A stretch of DNA of 43,131 nucleotides, from contig JAHDWN010000048.1 of the NCBI GenBank assembly GCA_023382675.1, positions 1 to 43,131 on the forward strand. Reading direction: 5' to 3'. The DNA comes from Anaerolineae bacterium (GTDB taxonomy: Bacteria; Chloroflexota; Anaerolineae; Aggregatilineales; Phototrophicaceae). Shown piece after piece: positions 31,610 to 38,086 of this stretch. Each line of letters starts with the position of its first letter. The stretch's first letter is position 1. The translations under genes were made by a program, and so were the position numbers. The notes below the pieces were generated by a model. That model was not told the origin of the DNA. It saw only the letters and a list, made by a program, of their open reading frames with translations, and ran no database searches.

Positions 31610-31645
31610 TTTACAGTCTTTTTACAGCCTTTATGTGCCTTACAG
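31610..31645 (+). promoter_or_regulatory. TTTACAG direct repeats, OmpR/PhoP-box-like
   Basis: TTTACAGTCTT (31610-31620) is followed directly by TTTACAGCCTT (31621-31631), and a third TTACAG lies at 31640-31645. Two 11-bp direct repeats match the spacing of winged-helix response-regulator sites such as PhoP boxes. No regulator of that class is in the window. Confidence 0.4.
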
Positions 31646-31689
31646 ATTTATCGATGCGCAGACGACGTTTTTTCGTTAGGATCATGTTA

Positions 31690-31778
31690 GGCTGGGGTAC
31701 TAGTATCGAAATCAGAGGTATCCACCCCCAGCCGTCGCCGTTATTTTTGCCCTCTTATTCGGGGCAACTGGGGGTGGA
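31690..31778 (+). promoter_or_regulatory. leader with mutually exclusive hairpins
   Basis: The segment around CACCCCCAGCC (31724-31733) can pair upstream with GGCTGGGG (31690-31697) or downstream with CTGGGGGTGGA (31768-31778, an 11-bp perfect match to 31721-31731). A smaller stem, TTGCCC/GGGCAA (31747-31752 with 31762-31767), nests inside the second. The arrangement resembles an attenuator or riboswitch leader, but no T-tract follows. Confidence 0.35.
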
Positions 31779-31822
31779 TGCGCTCACCAACATCGAAGCC
31801 ACATCATGTAAGGGATCGGATC

Positions 31823-33109
31823 ATGTGGAGCACTGGCGCGCAAATCTATGACGTGGCTGTCATAGGCGGCGGGATTGTCGGTCTGGCGACCGCCCGCGAA
31901 TTCCTCAAGCGCCACCCCGGTTTACGGCTCATCGTCCTGGAAAAAGAAGACCTGCTGGCCGCCCATCAGACCGGGCACAACAGCGGCGTTCTCCACGCGG
32001 GTATCTACTACGCGCCCGGTTCGCTCAAGGCGCAGGCATGTGTGCAGGGGCGCGCCGAGGTCATTGAGTTCTGCAACGAACACGGCATCAAATACGAGCT
32101 GTGCGGGAAGCTGATCGTCGCGTTGAATGAGCAGGAACTGCCGCGCCTGATGAACTTGTGGGAGCGGGCGCAGGCCAACGGCGTCCCCGGCATTGAGCTG
32201 GTCGATGCTGACCGGCTGCGCGAGATCGAACCGCACGCGGCGGGCATCAAAGCCATCTGGTCGCCCAACACCGGCATCATCAGTTGGGGCGAAGTCGCAC
32301 GCGCTTACGCCGACGACGTGCGCGAATGGGGCGGCGAGATCCGCACCAACGCGCCGGTCATCCGCCTGGAGCCGCTCGTGACCGAAACCGTCGTCTACGT
32401 CGGCCATCCCGGCCGCGACGAGGAAGAAATTCGCGCTCGCTACGTCGTCACCTGCGGCGGCCTGTACTCCGACAAGCTGGCACAGATGACCAGCGATGAC
32501 GCTGCCGACGACCTCAGGATCGTGCCCTTCCGCGGCGATTACTACGCCTTACGCCCGGAGAAGCGCTATCTCGTGCGCGGCATGATCTATCCGGTGCCCG
32601 ATCCGGAGTTTCCGTTCCTGGGCGTCCATTTCACCCGCCTGATCAATGGCGACGTTTGGGCAGGGCCGAACGCGGTGCTCGCCTTCCGCCGTGAAGGCTA
32701 CAAGCGCTGGGATATTCATCTCGGCGAACTGGCCGAAACGCTCACCTATCCCGGCTTCCTGCGTCTGGCGCGTAAATACTGGAAGACCGGCCTGACCGAA
32801 ATGTACCGCGACTACGTCAAAAGTGCCTACGTCGCTCAACTCAAGCGTTACATGCCCGAAATCGAACCCGGCGATCTCGTGTCGGGGCCGAGTGGTGTGC
32901 GTGCGCAGGCGCTGGAGCGCAGTGGTCTTCTCGTCGACGACTTCAAGATTCAGCACGGCAGCCGCGTCGCTCACGTACGCAATGCGCCGTCGCCTGCCGC
33001 GACTTCCTCGCTCGTCATTGCCAGAATGATCGTCGATGATGTGCTCCAGCGCACTGATCTTAATCCTGCGCGGTCGAATTCACCCAACATGGCAGCTGTC
33101 GGTTGGTGA
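31823..33109 (+). CDS. lhgO: L-2-hydroxyglutarate oxidase-like flavoprotein
   Basis: This 428-residue FAD-dependent oxidoreductase is of the DAO/LhgO type. The dinucleotide-binding motif is VAVIGGGIVGLATAREFL, followed by the acidic strand end LIVLEKE. QTGHNSGVLHAGIYYAPGSLKA is the hallmark after the FAD site, and GISWGEVARAY-like and YVVTCGGLYSDKLA motifs follow. The C-terminus has VSGPSGVRAQALERSG and HVRNAPSPAATSSLVIA for the second FAD contact. LhgO oxidises L-2-hydroxyglutarate to 2-oxoglutarate and passes electrons to the quinone pool. The ATG at 31823 is the nearest to the FAD motif. The 287-nt upstream region holds possible regulatory structure. Confidence 0.9.
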   Translation: MWSTGAQIYDVAVIGGGIVGLATAREFLKRHPGLRLIVLEKEDLLAAHQTGHNSGVLHAGIYYAPGSLKAQACVQGRAEVIEFCNEHGIKYELCGKLIVALNEQELPRLMNLWERAQANGVPGIELVDADRLREIEPHAAGIKAIWSPNTGIISWGEVARAYADDVREWGGEIRTNAPVIRLEPLVTETVVYVGHPGRDEEEIRARYVVTCGGLYSDKLAQMTSDDAADDLRIVPFRGDYYALRPEKRYLVRGMIYPVPDPEFPFLGVHFTRLINGDVWAGPNAVLAFRREGYKRWDIHLGELAETLTYPGFLRLARKYWKTGLTEMYRDYVKSAYVAQLKRYMPEIEPGDLVSGPSGVRAQALERSGLLVDDFKIQHGSRVAHVRNAPSPAATSSLVIARMIVDDVLQRTDLNPARSNSPNMAAVGW

Positions 33110-33123
33110 AAGGGTGAAATATC

Positions 33124-33303
33124 ATGGGAAAAAGAGTCCAATTGGTCTTGCGCCCACAGAAGTTCGTGCCCATGCGCGTCTACCTCGGCGTGGATGACAC
33201 GGAGTTGGACGCCCTGCGCCAGGCACGCCGCCGCGTACACATGCTGCGCCTCCCGGTACAAAAGCGCCGCCTGGCCGCCGCCTATCGTTTGTTGCTGCGC
33301 TGA
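33124..33303 (+). CDS. possible 59-residue basic protein
   Basis: This short frame opens 14 nt after the LhgO-like gene, with AGGG about 10 nt before its ATG. It encodes a very basic product (MGKRVQLVLRPQKF, LDALRQARRRVHMLRL, VQKRRLAAAYRLLLR). It overlaps the 3' end of the leftward propeller gene by 22 nt. I recognise no family. The ribosome-binding site and spacing favour a real gene; the short length and high Arg content in a GC-rich genome leave doubt. Confidence 0.4.
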   Translation: MGKRVQLVLRPQKFVPMRVYLGVDDTELDALRQARRRVHMLRLPVQKRRLAAAYRLLLR

Positions 33304-34736
33304 GGAATCGGCTGCACCAGTTGCAGGTTGTTGCCCGTCATCGCCGTCCAGCCGGTGAAATCCGCATAGCGCACCTGTGCCCAGCGTGAGCCGCCGCCAC
33401 ACACATTTTGCTGGCCTGCCACCACGTCGAAGACGCCGCCGCCCGGAATGACGCTGATTTGCGCAGCGTCCAGACTCGGCGCTGCGCGCAGCCGGTTCGG
33501 GTCCGGGCCGAGCACGATCCCGCGCTGGCCGGGGACGAGTTCCACGGCTGGCAGCGGGCCACATTCGACCTCGGACTCCAGTTCGGTCGTTGCCGTGAGC
33601 GTGATTGGCGCATCCGGGTTGAAGAGTGTATCCTGTGGCGCGCCCCAGCCCAGGATCTGCGCATCCGGATAGACGGCTTCCTCGCCATCCGCGCTAATCA
33701 CAATCGAGCCGCGCGCGCCGCTGCCGATTTCGACGTAGCTGAAGCGCAGGCCATCGGGCGAGAGCACGAAATCGACCGGGAACGGCGCAGACACCGACGG
33801 CCGGAAGATGCGTGTGCCGTCGCGCGTGTAAACCCCTTCTGGGCGTGTGTCACTTTGATAATTGACCAGCACCAGGGACGTTTCCGGCGCGGTCGCGCTG
33901 ACGACCGAGACGTAGCCCTCTGCGCTGTAATATTCCCCGTCCAGCAGGTCGAACAGGAAGACCGTGCCCTCTGGCGCGGGATGGCCTCTGCGGTTGACCG
34001 TCACGTAGAGCTTGCCGTCCAGCAGCAGCGGGAAATCGATCAGGACACCGCCGTGCAGAAACGGCGTCTCGACCTTGTCGCCGTCGGGGGAATACAACGA
34101 GGTTCCGGCGGCGATACCCGCGTCCGTCCAGATCACGTTTCCAGGCAGCGTCTCCGGCGCGACGACCTGCGCCAGCAGCCGATCCAGGCGGTTGACCGCA
34201 TCGTAGACGAGGAGCTGTTGGCGCTCCGGCGCGTCCGGCACGACGATGCGCTCGATGTAGGCGAACTCCGTCCCGGCGGGCGACCAGGCAGCCGCGTGCC
34301 CGTTGCTCGCGCGGTAAACCAGCCGCCCATCGCGATAGGCTGTGCCCGGCGCGTGCGCCGCAAAGCGGAGCTCCTCGCCGCTGTCGAGATCGATCAGGAA
34401 CAGGTCGGTCGGCAGTTCGGACACGCTGCCGATCTGGTTGTCGAGCCAGGCGTCGGCGATGAAGTCCGGTACGTCGCGGTAGATGATGAAGCGCCCGTTG
34501 GGCGAGGGGAAGATGTCCGCCCGGCGCAGCGTGTAGCCCTGCTTGCGCTTGTCCGGGCGCGTCGTCAACTGCTGGCGTGTGCCATCCGGCAGCAGCAGAA
34601 ACAGATCGTCATCGACCAGCGCAATCGGATAGGCCTCGTCCGCCTGGCTCAGGGCCGGCAGCGCGAACGCACCCAGCAGCGACAGCAGCAGGAGGAGGAT
34701 AGCGGCGCGTGTGTGCTGTGTATGCTTCCTGTCCAT
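33282..34736 (-). CDS. secreted TolB-like propeller with C-terminal SH3-like domain (copy 1)
   Basis: This 484-residue exported protein has a signal peptide (MDRKHTQHTRAAILLLLLSLLGAFALPALSQA). Propeller blades follow, including DIFPSPNGRFIIYRDVPDF, DLFLIDLDSGEELRFAAHA, GHAAAWSPAGTEFAYIE and FVLSPDGLRFSYVEI. The C-terminal bacterial SH3-like domain has GPDPNRLRAAPSLDAAQISVIPGGGVFDVV, ending in RWAQVRYADFTGWTA. Two or more Cys flank the SH3 part. It is a clear paralogue of the next gene on the same strand. It probably binds a surface ligand or wall component and has no catalytic motif. The ATG at 34736 is preferred because the upstream ATG at 34772 would put 12 extra residues before the signal peptide. 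Confidence 0.83.
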   Translation of the reverse strand: MDRKHTQHTRAAILLLLLSLLGAFALPALSQADEAYPIALVDDDLFLLLPDGTRQQLTTRPDKRKQGYTLRRADIFPSPNGRFIIYRDVPDFIADAWLDNQIGSVSELPTDLFLIDLDSGEELRFAAHAPGTAYRDGRLVYRASNGHAAAWSPAGTEFAYIERIVVPDAPERQQLLVYDAVNRLDRLLAQVVAPETLPGNVIWTDAGIAAGTSLYSPDGDKVETPFLHGGVLIDFPLLLDGKLYVTVNRRGHPAPEGTVFLFDLLDGEYYSAEGYVSVVSATAPETSLVLVNYQSDTRPEGVYTRDGTRIFRPSVSAPFPVDFVLSPDGLRFSYVEIGSGARGSIVISADGEEAVYPDAQILGWGAPQDTLFNPDAPITLTATTELESEVECGPLPAVELVPGQRGIVLGPDPNRLRAAPSLDAAQISVIPGGGVFDVVAGQQNVCGGGSRWAQVRYADFTGWTAMTGNNLQLVQPIPQRSNKR

Positions 34737-34819
34737 CGCCCCGACGCTCCCTTCAATCATCAGTCGCTGCAATAACTACTATCATTGTATGCCAGAGGGC
34801 GCGTCGGTGACGACAAGGT

Positions 34820-36226
34820 TCAGCCGCTGGTAACAAATGTCATGCCGTCCGCGCCTTCCGCCGTCCAGCCGGTGCGCCCATCGTAAGTGACCTGCGCCCA
34901 GCGCGCGCCGCCGCTGCACACCCCCTGCTGGCCGTCCACGACCGTGAAGGCAGCGCCCGCCGGGATCGCGCCGACGATCTCGGCATCTATGCGCGGCGCG
35001 CTGCGCAGACGGTTCGGCGTGTCGCCGAGCACGTGCCCGCTGCCACCGCGCACCAATCCGGCGGCGGGCTGGCTGCCGCAGATCGCCGCTGTCTCGAACT
35101 GCGTCGTCACTTGCAAGCGCAGCCCGCCGTTCGGATCAAAGACCGTGTACAGATCATCGCCCCAGCCAACGATGGTGTCTTCGCTGACGCGTTCCTCGCC
35201 GCTGGCGCTGGCGATCACCGAGCCGCGCGCGCCAACACCCGCCTCGTCATAGGCGAAGCGCGTGCCATCCGGCGCGATGACAAAGGCGACCGGGTAGGGC
35301 GGGGTGCGCGTCGCCCCGAAGACGAATGCGCCCGCCTGCGTGTAAACGCCCTCGGATGGGCGTGTGTCGTTCGTGTAGTCAACGAATACGAGCGACGTCT
35401 GCGGGCTGGTGCTGCTGACGACCGAGACGTACCCGGCGGTCTGGTAGTAGTCGCCCGTTTGAATGTCGAGCAGGTAGATCATGCCATCCGGGACATTCAT
35501 CGCTAGCGGCTCGACGGTCACGAAGGCGCGCCCGTCCAGGTGCACCGGGTAATCGCCATACAGCCCTTCGTGCAGGTAGACCTCCGCACGCACGGTGTCG
35601 TCGGGCGCGTAGAGCACTGTGCCATGCTGAAGGCCGTTGGCCGTCCACTGCAAGCGCTGCGAGAGCAGGGCATCCTGATCCCATTCACGCAGGGCGCGGC
35701 TGCTGTCCGTCGCGACTTCATAGACGATCAGCCGGTAAAGCGTGCCGACAGGGGTTCCGGTCTCGGACTCGATGTAGGCGAAGGCGCGGCTGTCCGGCGA
35801 CCAGGCGGCGGCGTGGCCGTAGGTGGTGCGGTAGAGATGCTGCCCGCTGTTCCAGGTTGTGCCTGCGGCGTGCGCAGCGATGCGCACCTCCGTGCCGCTC
35901 GCCACGTCGATCAGAAACAGGTCGCTCGGCAGTTCGGCGATGTTGCCGGTTTCGTTGTTGTTCCAGGCGTCGGCGGCGAACTCCACGGCATCGCGATAGA
36001 TCAGGTAGCGCCCATCCGGCGAGGGATGCACGTCATGGTCGCCCAAATACCAGGCAGTGATCCGGTTGTCCGGGCGCTCGGTCAGGCGCTGGCGCGCGCC
36101 GTCCGGGGAAATGGCGTAAAGATCGCCTGCGCTGACGACGAAATAGGGCGCGCCGGGCTGCGCCAGAGCAGTCAGCGTGAACGCCAGGCAGATCACCAGG
36201 GCGATGGCGACAGCATGTACTTTCAT
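34820..36226 (-). CDS. secreted TolB-like propeller with C-terminal SH3-like domain (copy 2)
   Basis: This 468-residue exported protein (signal peptide MKVHAVAIALVICLAFTLTALA) is a paralogue of the downstream gene. The same blades appear in order: HDVHPSPDGRYLIYRDAVEF, ELPSDLFLIDVASGTEVRIAAHA, YGHAAAWSPDSRAFAYIE and FVIAPDGTRFAYDEAGVGARGS. The C-terminal SH3-like domain has DTPNRLRSAPRIDAEIVGAIPAG and RWAQVTYDGRTGWTAEG. AGGAGA lies upstream of the ATG. The genes are separated by about 80 nt and may be cotranscribed. Identity is visibly high in the blade borders and lower in the loops, as expected for tandem duplication with divergent ligands. Confidence 0.85.
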   Translation of the reverse strand: MKVHAVAIALVICLAFTLTALAQPGAPYFVVSAGDLYAISPDGARQRLTERPDNRITAWYLGDHDVHPSPDGRYLIYRDAVEFAADAWNNNETGNIAELPSDLFLIDVASGTEVRIAAHAAGTTWNSGQHLYRTTYGHAAAWSPDSRAFAYIESETGTPVGTLYRLIVYEVATDSSRALREWDQDALLSQRLQWTANGLQHGTVLYAPDDTVRAEVYLHEGLYGDYPVHLDGRAFVTVEPLAMNVPDGMIYLLDIQTGDYYQTAGYVSVVSSTSPQTSLVFVDYTNDTRPSEGVYTQAGAFVFGATRTPPYPVAFVIAPDGTRFAYDEAGVGARGSVIASASGEERVSEDTIVGWGDDLYTVFDPNGGLRLQVTTQFETAAICGSQPAAGLVRGGSGHVLGDTPNRLRSAPRIDAEIVGAIPAGAAFTVVDGQQGVCSGGARWAQVTYDGRTGWTAEGADGMTFVTSG

Positions 36227-36385
36227 GCGCGATTCTCCTGTGTGCTGTCAGGTTACTACCAGGATACCAGAGCACACAAGCGGATATGATCAGCCGAAAG
36301 TCGTGCCTCTTCCTGATGCACACGGCCCGTATAGCACGCACGCCCGCGCGCATCATCACGTTCTTCGGTTCACATGAAGCGATTG

Positions 36386-36401
36386 TGAATTTTGTGTGAA
36401 G
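36386..36401 (+). promoter_or_regulatory. conserved upstream element, copy 1
   Basis: TGAATTTTGTGTGAAG begins 98 nt before the start codon at 36484. It matches the element at 37207-37222 at 15 of 16 positions, at nearly the same distance from the paralogous gene's start. Confidence 0.6.
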
Positions 36402-36483
36402 ATGCACGGCGTTAACGGTTATTGCATCCCTGCACTGATTATGATGACACCAGATAAGACTTCATGCTAGCTAGGGGGCCGCT

Positions 36484-37062
36484 GTGTACCGACGTTCTTT
36501 TGTCATTGTGTTCGTGCTGGTGGCGCTGCTGGGGCTGTTTGTTGGGGTGGCCGCTGCGCAAGACGACGCGACCGCGCCGGACAATCTGTGTGATGAAGGC
36601 CAGATCTGGGGCGATGGCCGCTGTAATAGTTCGCCGCTCGCTGGCGGCAGTGAACGCGCCTGGGAGTGCGGCTGGTATCAGGCGCGCGTGCTCTACCAGG
36701 GCTGGAGCAACGAGCAGATCCCGGATTACTGCGTCAATTTTGACCTGCCCGGCGTCGATCAACTGTGCCGCTCGCTGGCCGACAGCCTGAACGCGAACGC
36801 CACCCTCTGCCTGCGCTCGGATCAAACTGGCGCTGTCTCTGCGCCCGGCGAAGATACCCTGGTGTTCCTGCGCTTCCTCCAGAACGAGGCGCGCGCGCCG
36901 CAAGCCTGCCCGGCCATCGACGGCTATGCCGTCGTCACGGTTTTGCCCGCGAGCTTCTTCGAGAGCTTCTACACGCCGCAAGAACTCTACTCGGAATTGG
37001 GCTTGCTGCCGTCCGCCTGCCTGTACATGCCCGCGGGGCAGATCAGAAACCCGCTCGGCTAA
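36484..37062 (+). CDS. Cys-rich secreted hypothetical protein (copy 1)
   Basis: This is a 192-residue exported protein starting with GTG after a G-rich purine tract. The signal peptide MYRRSFVIVFVLVALLGLFVGVAAAQ is followed by the motif PDNLCDEGQIWGDGRCN and then paired cysteines in WECGWYQARVLYQGW, DYCVNFDLPGVDQLC, NATLCLRSDQTG, PQACPAIDGY and SACLYMPAG. About eight cysteines in the mature part suggest a disulfide-stabilised extracellular fold. It shares this pattern with the next gene, so the pair is a tandem duplication. I recognise no family, and the role is unknown. Confidence 0.75.
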   Translation: MYRRSFVIVFVLVALLGLFVGVAAAQDDATAPDNLCDEGQIWGDGRCNSSPLAGGSERAWECGWYQARVLYQGWSNEQIPDYCVNFDLPGVDQLCRSLADSLNANATLCLRSDQTGAVSAPGEDTLVFLRFLQNEARAPQACPAIDGYAVVTVLPASFFESFYTPQELYSELGLLPSACLYMPAGQIRNPLG

Positions 37063-37133
37063 ACCAGGGAGCGCAGCCGCCGGAAGCGCTTGTCTGATCG
37101 CGTAGCAAGCGAGAAATCATCCTCATCAGGGGT

Positions 37134-37159
37134 GGGGTTTGGCGCCGCCAAACCCCTTT
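37134..37159 (+). terminator. intrinsic terminator-like hairpin
   Basis: GGGGTTTGGC and GCCAAACCCC form a perfect 10-bp stem with a GCC loop, followed by TTT. It lies about 70 nt after the stop at 37062 and before the promoter region of the paralogue, so the two Cys-rich genes are probably transcribed separately. Confidence 0.65.
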
Positions 37160-37206
37160 CGCGTCGCCCGAATCCCCGCGTCCGATGCGCCGCAATCCGC
37201 AAATCA

Positions 37207-37222
37207 TGAATTTTGCGTGAAG
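37207..37222 (+). promoter_or_regulatory. conserved upstream element, copy 2
   Basis: TGAATTTTGCGTGAAG begins 97 nt before the start at 37304 and pairs with the element at 36386-36401. Confidence 0.6.
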
Positions 37223-37303
37223 GCACGTTGTGTCAACGCTTCAACCTCCCCAGCGGCTCTTATGATCAGCGCAGGGCCTCTTTATATACCTGTGAGAATT
37301 CAC

Positions 37304-37891
37304 ATGAACAGACGTTATCTTGTCCTCGTGATCGCGGCGCTGGCGCTCATGCTGGTTGCTGTTGGCCTGGCTGCTGCACAGGATGCGCCGCCGCCGGATA
37401 ATCTATGCGATGAGGGGCAGCTTTGGGATGATGGCCGCTGCAATATTCCGCAGTACGAAGGCGCGACCGAACTCGCCTGGGAGTGCGGCTGGTACATGGC
37501 GCACATCCTCTATCAGGGCATGAGCGTCGAAGACATGCCCGATCAGTGCGCCCATCTGGTGCAGGCCGGGATCGCCGAGATCTGCCGCACGCTTGAAGAA
37601 GCGCCGGAACTCATCGCGACGATCTGCCTGCGGGCTGATCAGACCGGCTCGATGTCCATTCCCGTCGAAGATCTGCTGATTCTCATACGCTTCATCCCGA
37701 TTATGCCGCTCGGCCCGGAAGACTGCCCGGTTATCCCAGGTTACGTCCCGATGTCGCCATTGGAAACTTCTATGCTCGAACTGTGGTTCACACCGGATGA
37801 ACTCTACAACCAGCTCCATTTGCTGCCCTACGGCTGTTTGTATCTGCCGGAGGGCTTCGTAGACGTCCTTTCCTTCCCCTTGAGCGGATAA
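37304..37891 (+). CDS. Cys-rich secreted hypothetical protein (copy 2)
   Basis: This is a 195-residue exported protein. Signal peptide MNRRYLVLVIAALALMLVAVGLAAAQ. The mature part repeats the pattern of copy 1 in order: PDNLCDEGQLWDDGRCN, AWECGWYMAHILYQGMS, DQCAHLVQAGIAEIC, ATICLRADQTGS, EDCPVIPGY and FTPDELYNQLHLLPYGCLYLP. The cysteine positions match copy 1 closely. The ATG at 37304 is chosen by the signal peptide; an upstream in-frame ATG at 37139 would lie inside the preceding terminator. It has its own upstream element. Unknown function, outside the cell. Confidence 0.78.
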   Translation: MNRRYLVLVIAALALMLVAVGLAAAQDAPPPDNLCDEGQLWDDGRCNIPQYEGATELAWECGWYMAHILYQGMSVEDMPDQCAHLVQAGIAEICRTLEEAPELIATICLRADQTGSMSIPVEDLLILIRFIPIMPLGPEDCPVIPGYVPMSPLETSMLELWFTPDELYNQLHLLPYGCLYLPEGFVDVLSFPLSG

Positions 37892-37928
37892 GGCGCTTGC
37901 ACCGGAGTCGCCTGACCTTTTCAGTTTT

Positions 37929-38084
37929 TCAGACGCCTGCGGCTGTCCAGATGCGCAGGCGTCCGTCTCCTGTAACCACTGCTAAAGTCAACGTGCCATC
38001 CGCCAGCCCATGCTCGTGAGCATGATCGAACACGATGAGCGGCGCTCGACGACACCCCTGCTTGATACTCCCAAACGGCGTCAC
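37929..38084 (-). pseudogene. possible remnant of a carbohydrate-binding module
   Basis: Just after the stop of the 955-residue gene, another minus-strand frame reads LADGTLTLAVVTGDGRLRIW near its end. This resembles the end of the intact module upstream (VTDGTLNLTTSGYIPKLSGL, then EVWQLP). It has no start of its own and may be a leftover of a tandem module copy. The similarity is short. Confidence 0.25.
37932..37963. terminator. hairpin after the second Cys-rich gene
   Basis: GACGCCTGCG and CGCAGGCGTC form a perfect 10-bp stem with a 12-nt loop between two convergent genes. There is no T-tract on the 3' side, so its activity as a terminator is uncertain. Confidence 0.4.
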
Positions 38085-38086
38085 AC

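Noticed and set aside
31690-31778. A standard intrinsic terminator before the LhgO-like gene
   Set aside because: Stems are strong but no T-tract follows either hairpin.
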